This document shows positions 51,090 through 62,232 of a DNA stretch of 64,000 nucleotides, one piece after another. The DNA lies in contig CAWZYM010000154.1 in NCBI GenBank assembly GCA_963966185.1, positions 682,001-746,000 of the forward strand, given 5' to 3'. Origin of the DNA: Rhabditoides inermis (taxonomy: Eukaryota > Nematoda > Chromadorea > Rhabditida > Rhabditidae). Position numbers and translations under genes: made by a program. Within the stretch, counting starts at the first letter, position 1. Each line of letters begins with the position of its first letter. Below the pieces are notes generated by a model. It was not told where the DNA came from. It was given only the letters and a program-made list of their open reading frames with translations, and did no database searches.

Positions 51090-51091
51090 TA
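51090..51091. other. Target-site duplication TA, right
   Basis: TA directly follows the right terminus and continues into CATCAATAGG, the remainder of the interrupted punctuation. Confidence 0.8.
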
Positions 51092-51741
51092 CATCAATAG
51101 GAAGTTAGGAAGAAGTTAGGAAGAAGTTAGGAAGAAGTTAGGAAGAAGTTAGGAAGAAGTTAGGAAGAAGTTAGGAAGAAGTTAGGAAGAAGTTAGGAAG
51201 AAGTTAGGAAGAAGTTAGGAAGAAGTCAGGAAGAAGTTAGGAAGAAGTTGGGAAGAAGTTAGGAAGAAGTTAGGAAGACGTTAGGAAGAAGTTAGGAAGA
51301 CGTTAGGAAGAAGTTAGGAAGAAGTTAGGAAGAAGTTAGGAAGAAGTTGGGAAGAAGTTAGGAAGCAGTTAGGAAGAAGTTAGGAAGAAGTTAGGAAGAA
51401 GTTAGGAATAAGTTAGGAAGAAGTTAGGAAGAAGTCAGGAAGAAGTTAGGAAGAAGTTAGGAAGAAGTTAGGAAGAAGTTAGGAAGAAGTTAGGAAGACG
51501 TTAGGAAGAAGTTAGGAAGAAGTTAGGAAGAAGTTAGGAAGAAGTTAGGAAGAAGTTAGGAAGAAGTCAGGAAGAAGTTAGAAACAATAGTACATCAATA
51601 GAAAGTTAGGAAGAAGTTAGGAAGAAGTTAGGAAGAAGTCAGGAAGAAGTAAGGAAGAAGTTATGAAGAAGTCAGGAAGAAGTTAGGAAGAAGTTGGGAA
51701 GAAGTTAGGAAGATGTTAGGAAGAAGTTAGGAAGAAGTTGG

Positions 51742-53485
51742 AAACATTAGTATATCAATAGGAAGTTAGGAAGAAGTTAGGAAGAAGTTAGGAAGAAGTT
51801 AGGAAGAAGTCAGGAAGAAGTTAGAAACAATAGTACATCAATAGAAAGTTAGGAAGAAGTTAGGAAGAAGTTAGGAAGAAGTCAGGAAGAAGTTAGGAAG
51901 AAGTTAGGAAGAAGTTAGGAAGAAGTTAGGAAGAAGTTAGGAAGAAGTTAGAAAGAAGTTAGGAAGAAGTTAGGAAGAAGTTAGGAAGAAGTTGGGAAGA
52001 AGTTAGGAAGAAGTTAGGAAGAAGTTAGGAAACAATAGTACATCAATAGGAAGTTAGGAAGAAGTTAGCAAGAATTTAAGAAGAAGTTAGGAAGAAGTTA
52101 GGAAGAAGTTAGGAAGAAGTTAGGAAGAAGTTAGGAAGAAGTCAGGAAGAAGTTAGGAAGAAGTTGGGAAGAAGTTAGGAAGAAGTCAGGAAGAAGTTAG
52201 AAACAATAGTACATCAATGGAAAGTTAGGAAGAAGTTAGGAAGAAGTTAGGAAGAAGTCAGGAAGAAGTTAGGAAGAAGTTAGGAAGAAGTTGGAAACAA
52301 TAGTACATCAATAGGAAGTTAGGAAGAAGTTAGGAAGAAGTTAGGAAGAAGTTAGGAAGAAGTTAGGAAGAAGTAAGGAAGAAGTAAGAAAGAAGTTAGG
52401 AAGAAGTCAGGAAGAAGTTAGGAAGAAGTTGGGAAGAAGTTAGGAAGATGTTAGGAAGAAGTTAGGAAGAAGTTGGAAACAATAGTACATCAATAGGAAG
52501 TTAGGAAGAAGTTAGGAAGAAGTTAGGAAGAAGTTAGGAAGAAGTTGGGAAGAAGTTAGGAAGAAGTTAGGTAGAAGTTGGAAACAATAGTACATCAATA
52601 GGAAGTTAGGAAGAAGTTAGGAAGAAGTTAGGAAGAAGTTAGGAAGAAGTTAGGAAGAAGTTAGGAAGACGTTAGGAAGAAGTTAGGAAGAAGTTAGGAA
52701 GAAGTTAGGAAGAAGTTAGGAAGAAGTTAGGAAGAAGTCAGGAAGAAGTTAGAAACAATAGTACATCAATGGAAAGTTAGGAAGAAGTTGGGAAGAAGTT
52801 AGGAAGAAGTTAGGAAGAAGTTGGAAACAATAGTACATCAATAGGAAGTTAGGAAGAAGTTAGGAAGAAGTTAGGAAGAAGTTAGGAAGAAGTTAGGAAG
52901 AAGTTAGGAAGAAGTTAGGAAGAAGTTAGGAAGAAGTTAGGAAGAAGTTAGGAAGAAGTTAGGAAGAAGTCAGGAAGAAGTTAGGAAGAAGTTGGGAAGA
53001 AGTTAGGAAGAAGTTAGGAAGACGTTAGGAAGAAGTTAGGAAGACGTTAGGAAGAAGTTAGGAAGAAGTTAGGAAGAAGTTAGGAAGAAGTTGGGAAGAA
53101 GTTAGGAAGCAGTTAGGAAGAAGTTAGGAAGAAGTTAGGAAGAAGTTAGGAATAAGTTAGGAAGAAGTTAGGAAGAAGTCAGGAAGAAGTTAGGAAGAAG
53201 TTAGGAAGAAGTTAGGAAGAAGTTAGGAAGAAGTTAGGAAGACGTTAGGAAGAAGTTAGGAAGAAGTTAGGAAGAAGTTAGGAAGAAGTTAGGAAGAAGT
53301 TAGGAAGAAGTCAGGAAGAAGTTAGAAACAATAGTACATCAATAGAAAGTTAGGAAGAAGTTAGGAAGAAGTTAGGAAGAAGTCAGGAAGAAGTAAGGAA
53401 GAAGTTATGAAGAAGTCAGGAAGAAGTTAGGAAGAAGTTGGGAAGAAGTTAGGAAGATGTTAGGAAGAAGTTAGGAAGAAGTTGG
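51742..53485. repeat. D higher-order repeat, copy 3 (about 1744 bp)
   Basis: It has the same order of variant blocks as the previous copy without the mobile element. The site matching the insertion point is intact at 52834-52835 (TA within AATAGTACATC). A short extra punctuation lies near 51825. Confidence 0.88.
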
Positions 53486-55610
53486 AAACATTAGTATATC
53501 AATAGGAAGTTAGGAAGAAGTTAGGAAGAAGTTAGGAAGAAGTTAGGAAGAAGTTAGGAAGAAGTTAGGAAGAAGTTAGAAAGAAGTTAGGAAGAAGTTA
53601 GGAAGAAGTTAGGAAGAAGTTGGGAAGAAGTTAGGAAGAAGTTAGGAAGAAGTTAGGAAACAATAGTACATCAATAGGAAGTTAGGAAGAAGTTAGCAAG
53701 AATTTAAGAAGAAGTTAGGAAGAAGTTAGGAAGAAGTTAGGAAGAAGTTAGGAAGAAGTTAGGAAGAAGTCAGGAAGAAGTTAGGAAGAAGTTGGGAAGA
53801 AGTTAGGAAGAAGTCAGGAAGAAGTTAGAAACAATAGTACATCAATGGAAAGTTAGGAAGAAGTTAGGAAGAAGTTAGGAAGAAGTCAGGAAGAAGTTAG
53901 GAAGAAGTTAGGAAGAAGTTGGAAACAATAGTACATCAATAGGAAGTTAGGAAGAAGTTAGGAAGAAGTTAGGAAGAAGTTAGGAAGAAGTTAGGAAGAA
54001 GTTAGGAAGAAGTTAGGAAGAAGTAAGGAAGAAGTAAGAAAGAAGTTAGGAAGAAGTCAGGAAGAAGTTAGGAAGAAGTTGGGAAGAAGTTAGGAAGATG
54101 TTAGGAAGAAGTTAGGAAGAAGTTGGAAACAATAGTACATCAATAGGAAGTTAGGAAGAAGTTAGGAAGAAGTTAGGAAGAAGTTAGGAAGAAGTTGGGA
54201 AGAAGTTAGGAAGAAGTTAGGTAGAAGTTGGAAACAATAGTACATCAATAGGAAGTTAGGAAGAAGTTAGGAAGAAGTTAGGAAGAAGTTAGGAAGAAGT
54301 TAGGAAGAAGTTAGGAAGACGTTAGGAAGAAGTTAGGAAGAAGTTAGGAAGAAGTTAGGAAGAAGTTAGGAAGAAGTTAGGAAGAAGTTAGGAAGAAGTC
54401 AGGAAGAAGTTAGAAACAATAGTACATCAATGGAAAGTTAGGAAGAAGTTGGGAAGAAGTTAGGAAGAAGTTAGGAAGAAGTTGGAAACAATAGTACATC
54501 AATAGGAAGTTAGGAAGAAGTTAGGAAGAAGTTAGGAAGAAGTTAGGAAGAAGTTAGGAAGAAGTTAGGAAGAAGTTAGGAAGAAGTTAGGAAGAAGTTA
54601 GGAAGAAGTTAGGAAGAAGTTAGGAAGAAGTCAGGAAGAAATTAGGAAGAAGTTGGGAAGAAGTTAGGAAGAAGTTAGGAAGACGTTAGGAAGAAGTTAG
54701 GAAGACGTTAGGAAGAAGTTAGGAAGAAGTTAGGAAGAAGTTAGGAAGAAGTTGGGAAGAAGTTAGGAAGCAGTTAGGAAGCAGTTAGGAAGAAGTTAGG
54801 AAGAAGTTAGGAATAAGTTAGGAAGAAGTTAGGAAGAAGTCAGGAAGAAGTTAGGAAGAAGTTAGGAAGAAGTTAGGAAGAAGTTAGGAAGAAGTTAGGA
54901 AGACGTTAGGAAGAAGTTAGGAAGAAGTTAGGAAGAAGTTAGGAAGAAGTTAGGAAGAAGTTAGGAAGAAGTCAGGAAGAAGTTAGAAACAATAGTACAT
55001 CAATGGAAAGTTAGGAAGAAGTTGGGAAGAAGTTAGGAAGAAGTTAGGAAGAAGTTGGAAACAATAGTACATCAATAGGAAGTTAGGAAGAAGTTAGGAA
55101 GAAGTTAGGAATAAGTTAGGAAGAAGTTAGGAAGAAGTCAGGAAGAAGTTAGGAAGAAGTCAGGAAGAAGTTAGGAAGAAGTTAGGAAGAAGTCAGGAAG
55201 AAGTTAGGAAGAAGTTAGGAAGAAGTTAGGAAGAAGTTAGGAAGAAGTTAGGAAGAAGTTAGGAAGAAGTTAGGAAGAAGTTGGGAAGAAGTTAGGAAGA
55301 AGTTAGGAAGAAGTTAGGAAGAAGTTAGGAAGAAGTTAGGAAGAAGTTAGGAAGAAGTTAGGAAGAAGTTAGGAAGAAGTTAGGAAGAAGTTAGGAAGAA
55401 GTTAGGAAGAAGTTAGGAAGAAGTTAGGAAGAAGTTAGGAAGAAGTTAGGAAGAAGTTAGGAAGAAGTTAGGAAGAAGTTAGGAAGAAGTTAGGAAGAAG
55501 TTAGGAAGAAGTTAGGAAGAAGTTAGGAAGAAGTTAGGAAGAAGTTAGGAAGAAGTTAGGAAGAAGTTAGGAAGAAGTTAGGAAGAAGTTGGGAAGAAGT
55601 TAGGAAGATG
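53486..55610. repeat. D higher-order repeat, copy 4, ending in a homogeneous run
   Basis: It repeats the block order from the AAACATTAG punctuation to about 55080. After that, 530 bp carry no punctuation, and most of 55290-55590 is invariant 11-bp units. It ends at an abrupt join to family B. Confidence 0.88.
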
Positions 55611-56764
55611 AGTTTGTCCTGAGAGTCTATCCTGTGTTGTCCTGTGTTTGTCCTGAGAGTTTATCCTGAGAGTTATTCCTGGGTTGTCCTGAGACTTTAT
55701 CCTGTGAGTTTATCCTGAGAGTTTATCCTGAGAGTTTATCCTGAGAGTTTATCCTGAGAGTTTGTCCTGAGACTTTATCTTAAGAGTTTTGCCTGAGAGT
55801 TTATCCGGAGACTTTATCTTGAGAGTCTATCCTGAGAGTTTATCCTGAGAGTCTAGCCTGTGTTGTCCTGAGTTTGTCCTGAGAGTTTATCCTGAGAGTT
55901 TATCCTGAGAGTTTTTTTCTGAAAGTTTATCCTGATACTCTATCCTGAAAGTCTATCTTGTGTTGTTCTGTGTTTGTCCTGAGAGTTTATCCTGAGAGTT
56001 ATTCCTGGGTTGTCCTGAGACTTTATCCTGAGAGTTTATCCTGAGAGTTTATCCTAATCTACACATTCTACACAATAGTTTTAGAATCTACACATTCTAC
56101 ACATTTGTTTCAGAATCTACACAATCTACACAATTGTTTTAGAATCTACACAATCTACACAATTGTTTTAAAATCTACACATTTTACACAATTGTTTAAG
56201 AATCTACACATTCTACACATTTGTTTAAGAATCTTTACAATCTACACAATTGTTTAGGAATCTACACATTCTACACAATTGTTTTAGAATCTACACAATC
56301 TACACAATTGTTTTAGAATCTACACAATCTACACAATTGTTTTAAAATCTACACATTTTACACAATTGTTTAAGAATCTACACATTCTACACATTTGTTT
56401 AAGAATCTTTACAATCTACACAATTGTTTAGGAATCTACACATTCTACACAATTGTTTTAGAATCTACACATTCTACACAATTGTTTAAGATGCTACACA
56501 TTCTACACAATTGTTTAAGAATCTACACACTCTACACAACTGTTTAAGAATTTACACATTCTACACAATTGTTTTAGATTCTACATAATCTGCACAACTG
56601 TTTTAGAATCTACACATTCTACACAATTGTTTAGAATCTACACATTCTACACAACTGTTTAGGAATCTACACATTCTACACAATTGTTTTAGAATCTACA
56701 CATTTTACACAATTGTTTAAGAATATACACATTCTACACAAATGAGAGTTTATCCTGAGAGTTA
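55611..56764. repeat. HOR copy 27, starts inside B, long C
   Basis: B 55611-56055 is a partial block beginning at AGTTTGTCCTGAG, equivalent to position 1911 in the first full copy. C is 56056-56741 (686 bp, with the 174-bp duplication seen at 39841 and 41680), and the bridge is 56742-56764. A and the first quarter of B are replaced by family D. Confidence 0.93.
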
Positions 56765-58428
56765 AACCAGTTCGTAGTTCTACGAAATGAGTTCGTAGAT
56801 CTACGAAACGAGTTCATAGATCTACGAAATGAGTTCGTAGATCTACGAAATGAGTTCGTAGTTCAACGAATTGAGTTCGTAGATCTACGAAACGAGTTCG
56901 TAGTTCTACGAAATGAGTTCGTAGATCTACGAAACGAGTTCATAGATCTACGAAATGAGTTCGTAGTTCTACTAAATGAGTTCGTAGTTCTACGAAATGA
57001 GTTTGCAAATCTACGAAATGAGTTCGTAAATCTACGAAATGAGTTCGTAGTTCTACGAATTGAGTTCGTAGATCTACGAAACCAGTTCGTAGTTCTACGA
57101 AATGAGTTCGTAGATCTACGAAACGAGTTCATAGATCTACGAAATGAGCTCGTAGATCTACGAAATGAGTTCGTAGATCAACGAAATGAGTTTGCAAATC
57201 TACGAAATGAGCTCGTAGATCTACAAAATGAGTTCGTAGTTCTACGAAATGAGTTCGTAGTTCTACTAAATGAGTTCGTAGTTCTACGAAATGAGTTTTG
57301 AGTCTATCCTGAGAGTTTTTCCTGAGAGTCTATCCTGAGAGTTATTCCTGCGTTGTCCTGAGACTTTATCCTGAGAGTTTATCCGGAGACTTTATCCTGA
57401 GAGTCTATCCTGAGAGTTTATCCTGAGAGTCTATCATGTGTTTTCCTGAGTTTGTCCTGAGAGTCTATCCTGTGTTGTCCTGTGTTTGTCCTGAGAGTTT
57501 ATCCTGAGAGTTATTCCTGGGTTGTCCTGAGACTTTATCCTGTGAGTTTATCCTGAGAGTTTATCCTGAGAGTTTATCCTGAGAGTTTATCCTGAGAGTT
57601 TGTCCTGAGACTTTATCTTAAGAGTTTTGCCTGAGAGTTTATCCGGAGACTTTATCTTGAGAGTCTATCCTGAGAGTTTATCCTGAGAGTCTAGCCTGTG
57701 TTGTCCTGAGTTTGTCCTGAGAGTTTATCCTGAGAGTTTATCCTGAGAGTTTTTTTCTGAAAGTTTATCCTGATACTCTATCCTGAAAGTCTATCTTGTG
57801 TTGTTCTGTGTTTGTCCTGAGAGTTTATCCTGAGAGTTATTCCTGGGTTGTCCTGAGACTTTATCCTGAGAGTTTATCCTGAGAGTTTATCCTAATCTAC
57901 ACATTCTACACAATAGTTTTAGAATCTACACATTCTACACATTTGTTTTAGAATCTACACAATCTACACAATTGTTTTAGAATCTACACAATCTACACAA
58001 TTGTTTTAAAATCTACACATTTTACACAATTGTTTAAGAATCTACACATTCTACACATTTGTTTAAGAATCTTTACAATCTACACAATTGTTTAGGAATC
58101 TACACATTCTACACAATTGTTTTAGAATCTACACATTCTACACAATTGTTTAAGATGCTACACATTCTACACAATTGTTTAAGAATCTACACACTCTACA
58201 CAACTGTTTAAGAATTTACACATTCTACACAATTGTTTTAGATTCTACACAACCTGCACAACTGTTTTAGAATCTACACATTCTACACAATTGTTTAGAA
58301 TCTACACATTCTACACAACTGTTTAGGAATCTACACATTCTACACAATTGTTTTAGAATCTACACATTTTACACAATTGTTTAAGAATATACACATTCTA
58401 CACAAATGAGAGTTTATCCTGAGAGTTA
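56765..58428. repeat. HOR copy 28, full length
   Basis: A 56765-57299, B 57300-57893, C 57894-58405, bridge 58406-58428. The C variant CACAACCTGCAC pairs it with the copy at 44053 (offset 12712). Confidence 0.95.
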
Positions 58429-58535
58429 AACCAGTTCGTAGTTCTACGAAATGAGTTCGTAGATCTACGAAACGAGTTCATAGATCTACGAAATGAGTTC
58501 GTAGATCTACGAACTCAATTAGTTGAACTACGAAC
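58429..58535. repeat. Truncated A block with fold-back, second copy
   Basis: It matches 45717-45823 closely, including the U-turn at GTAGATCTAC (58501-58510) and the inverted stretch to 58535. One visible difference just after it is ACGAACGAAG against ACGAACAAAG. Confidence 0.9.
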
Positions 58536-59865
58536 GAAGAAGTTAGGAAGAAGTTAGGAAGAAGTTAGGAAGAAGTTAAGAAGAAGTTAGGAAGAAGTTA
58601 GGAAGAAGTTGGGAAGAAGTTAGGAAGAAGTTGGGAAGAAGTTAGGAAGAAGTTAGGAAGAAGTTAGGAAACAATAGTACATCAATAGGAAGTTAGGAAG
58701 AAGTTAGCAAGAACTTAGGAAGAAGTTAGGAAGAAGTTAGGAAGAAGTTAGGAAGAAGTTAGGAAGAAGTTAGGGAGAAGTTAGGAAGAAGTTAGGAAGA
58801 AGTCAGGAAGAAGTTAGGAAGAAGTTGGGAAGAAGTTAGGAAGAAGTTGGGAAGAAGTTAGGAAGAAGTTAGGAAGAAGTTGGAAACAATAGTACATCAA
58901 TAGGAAGTTAGGAAGAAGTTAGCAAGAATTTAGGAAGAAGTTAGGAAGAAGTTAGGAAGAAGTAAGGAAGAAGTTAGGAAGAAGTTGGAAACAATAGTAC
59001 ATCAATAGGAAGTTAGGAAGAAGTTAGCAAGAAGTTGGGAAGAAGTTAGGAAGAAGTTGGGAAGAAGTTAGGAAGAAGTTAGGAAGAAGTTGGGAAGAAG
59101 TTAGGAAGAAGTTAGGAAGAAGTTAGGAAGAAGTTAGGAAGAAGTTAGGAAGAAGTCAGGAAGAAGTTAGGAAGAAGTTGGGAAGAAGTTAGGAAGAAGT
59201 TAGGAAGAAGTCAGGAAGAAGTTAGAAACAATAGTACATCAATAGAAAGTTAGGAAGAAGTTAGGAAGAAGTTAGGAAGAAGTTGGGAAGAAGTTAGGAA
59301 GATGTTAGGAAGAAGTTAGGCAGAAGTTGGAAACAATAGTATATCAATAGGAAGTTAGGAAGAAGGTAGGAAGAAGTTAGGAAGAAGTAAGGAAGAAGTT
59401 AGGAAGAAGTCAGGAAGAAGTTAGGAAGAAGTTGGGAAGAAGTTAGGAAGATGTTAGGAAGAAGTTAGGAAGAAGTTGGAAACAATAGTATATTAATAGG
59501 AAGTTAGGAAGAAGTTAGGAAGAAGTTAGGAAGAAGTTAGGAAGAAGTTAGGAAGAAGTTAGGAAGAAGTTAGGAAGAAGTTAGGAAGAAGTTAGGAAGA
59601 AGTAAGGAAGAAGTTAGGAAGAAGTTAGGAAGAAGTCAGGAAGAAGTTAGGAAGAAGTTGGGAAGAAGTTAGGAAGAAGTTAGGAAGAAGTCAGGAAGAA
59701 GTTAGAAACAACAGTACATCAATAGAAAGTTAGGAAGAAGTTAGGAAGAAGTTAGGAAGAAGTCAGGAAGAAGTAAGGAAGAAGTTATGAAGAAGTCAGG
59801 AAGAAGTTAGGAAGAAGTTGGGAAGAAGTTAGGAAGATGTTAGGAAGAAGTTAGGAAGAAGTTGG
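58536..59865. repeat. D array 2, leading segment
   Basis: Punctuation lies near 58672, 58885, 58990, 59226, 59332, 59482 and 59706. It parallels the leading segment at 45824-47180, sharing the rare GAAGGTAGG, GGCAGAAG, TATATTAATAG and AAACAACAGT variants. The punctuation near 59226 is the normal form, whereas its counterpart near 46535 is rearranged. Confidence 0.88.
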
Positions 59866-62232
59866 AAACATTAGTATATCAATAGGAAGTTAGGAAGAAG
59901 TTAGGAAGAAGTTAGGAAGAAGTTAGGAAGAAGTTAGGAAGAAGTTAGGAAGAAGATAGAAAGAAGTTAGGAAGAAGTTAGGAAGAAGTTAGGAAGAAGT
60001 TGGGAAGAAGTTAGGAAGAAGTTAGGAAGAAGTTAGGAAACAATAGTACATCAATAGGAAGTTAGGAAGAAGTTAGCAAGAATTTAAGAAGAAGTTAGGA
60101 AGAAGTTAGGAAGAAGTTAGGAAGAAGTTAGGAAGAAGTTAGGAAGAAGTCAGGAAGAAGTTAGGAAGAAGTTGGGAAGAAGTTAGGAAGAAGTCAGGAA
60201 GAAGTTAGAAACAATAGTACATCAATGGAAAGTTAGGAAGAAGTTAGGAAGAAGTTAGGAAGAAGTCAGGAAGAAGTTAGGAAGAAGTTAGGAAGAAGTT
60301 GGAAACAATAGTACATCAATAGGAAGTTAGGAAGAAGTTAGGAAGAAGTTAGGAAGAAGTTAGGAAGAAGTTAGGAAGAAGTAAGGAAGAAGTAAGAAAG
60401 AAGTTAGGAAGAAGTCAGGAAGAAGTTAGGAAGAAGTTGGGAAGAAGTTAGGAAGATGTTAGGAAGAAGTTAGGAAGAAGTTGGAAACAATAGTACATCA
60501 ATAGGAAGTTAGGAAGAAGTTAGGAAGAAGTTAGGAAGAAGTTAGGAAGAAGTTGGGAAGAAGTTAGGAAGAAGTTAGGTAGAAGTTGGAAACAATAGTA
60601 CATCAATAGGAAGTTAGGAAGAAGTTAGGAAGAAGTTAGGAAGAAGTTAGGAAGAAGTTAGGAAGAAGTTAGGAAGAAGTCAGGAAGAAGTTAGAAACAA
60701 TAGTACATCAATGGAAAGTTAGGAAGAAGTTGGGAAGAAGTTAGGAAGAAGTTAGGAAGAAGTTGGAAACAATAGTACATCAATAGGAAGTTAGGAAGAA
60801 GTTAGGAAGAAGTTAGGAAGAAGTTAGGAAGAAGTTAGGAAGAAGTTAGGAAGAAGTTAGGAAGAAGTTAGGAAGAAGTTAGGAAGAAGTTAGGAAGAAG
60901 TCAGGAAGAAGTTAGGAAGAAGTTGGGAAGAAGTTAGGAAGAAGTTAGGAAGAAGTTAGGAAGAAGTTAGGAAGACGTTAGGAAGAAGTTAGGAAGAAGT
61001 TAGGAAGAAGTTAGGAAGAAGTTGGGAAGAAGTTAGGAAGCAGTTAGGAAGAAGTTAGGAAGAAGTTAGGAAGAAGTTAGGAAGAAGTTAGGAAGAAGTT
61101 AGGAAGAAGTTAGGAAGAAGTTAGGAAGAAGTAAGGAAGAAGTTAGGAAGAAGTCAGGAAGAAGTTAGGAAGAAGTTGGGAAGAAGTTAGGAAGATGTTA
61201 GGAAGAAGTTAGTGAGAAGTTGGAAACAATAGTATATCAATAGGAAGTTAGGAAGAAGTTAGGAAGAAGTTAGGAAGAAGTTAGGAAGAAGTTGGGAAGA
61301 AGTTAGGAAGAAGTTAGGAAGAAGTTGGAAACAATAGTACATCAATAGGAAGTTAGGAAGAAGTTAGGAAGAAGTTAGGAAGAAGTTAGGAAGAAGTTAG
61401 GAAGAAGTTAGGAAGAAGTTAGGAAGAAGTTAGGAAGAAGTTAGGAAGAAGTTAGGAAGAAGTTAGGAAGAAGTTAGGAAGAAGTTAGGAAGAAGTTAGG
61501 AAGAAGTCAGGAAGAAGTTAGGAAGAAGTTGGGAAGAAGTTAGGAAGAAGTTAGGAAGAAGTTAGGAAGAAGTTAGGAAGACGTTAGGAAGAAGTTAGGA
61601 AGAAGTTAGGAAGAAGTTAGGAAGAAGTTGGGAAGAAGTTAGGAAGCAGTTAGGAAGAAGTTAGAAAGAAGTTAGGAAGAAGTTAGGAAGAAGTCAGGAA
61701 GAAGTTAGGAAGAAGTTGGGAAGAAGTTAGGAAGAAGTTAGGAAGAAGTCAGGAAGAAGTTAGAAACTATAGTACATCAATAGAAAGTTAGGAAGAAGTT
61801 AGGAAGAAGTTAGGAAGAAGTTAGGAAGAAGTTAGGAAGAAGTAAGGAAGAAGTTAGGAAGAAGTCAGGAAGAAGTTAGGAAGAAGTTGGGAAGAAGTTA
61901 GGAAGATGTTAGGAAGAAGTTAGTGAGAAGTTGGAAACAATAGTATATCAATAGGAAGTTAGGAAGAAGTTAGGAAGAAGTTAGGAAGAAGTTAGGAAGA
62001 AGTTAGGAAGAAGTTAGGAAGAAGTTAGGAAGAAGTTAGGAAGAAGTTAGGAAGAAGTCAGGAAGAAGTTAGAAACAATAGTACATCAATAGAAAGTTAG
62101 GAAGAAGTTAGGAAGAAGTTAGGAAGAAGTCAGGAAGAAGTAAGGAAGAAGTTATGAAGAAGTCAGGAAGAAGTTAGGAAGAAGTTGGGAAGAAGTTAGG
62201 AAGATGTTAGGAAGAAGTTAGGAAGAAGTTGG
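59866..62232. repeat. D higher-order repeat, array 2 copy 1 (about 2367 bp)
   Basis: It is delimited by AAACATTAGTATATCAATAG and has the same block order as 47181-49614, including two GTTAGTGAGAAG sites near 61207 and 61920. The uninterrupted site equivalent to the MITE insertion is at 60775-60776. Confidence 0.87.

Larger units (their letters stand above)
49615..51741. repeat. D higher-order repeat, copy 2, with MITE inserted
   Basis: It starts at the AAACATTAGTATATCAATAG punctuation and repeats the punctuation order of the previous copy. Removing the 497-bp element and one TA copy leaves about 1628 bp. Confidence 0.88.
45824..55610. repeat. Family D 11-bp satellite array 1
   Basis: Nearly pure GTTAGGAAGAA units with recurrent single-base variants (GTTGGGAAGAA, GTCAGGAAGAA, GTAAGGAAGAA, GATGTT, GACGTT, GCAGTT). 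They are broken every 0.1-0.5 kb by punctuation of the type AAACAATAGTACATCAATAG. The plus strand is strongly purine-rich and the consensus unit has no C. The order of variants and punctuation repeats with a period of about 1.6-2.4 kb, listed below. No ORF or RNA gene is visible. Confidence 0.97.

Noticed and set aside
45824..55610. CRISPR array
   Set aside because: Units are 11 bp with no unique spacers. The punctuation is itself repeated, and the context is eukaryotic satellite DNA.
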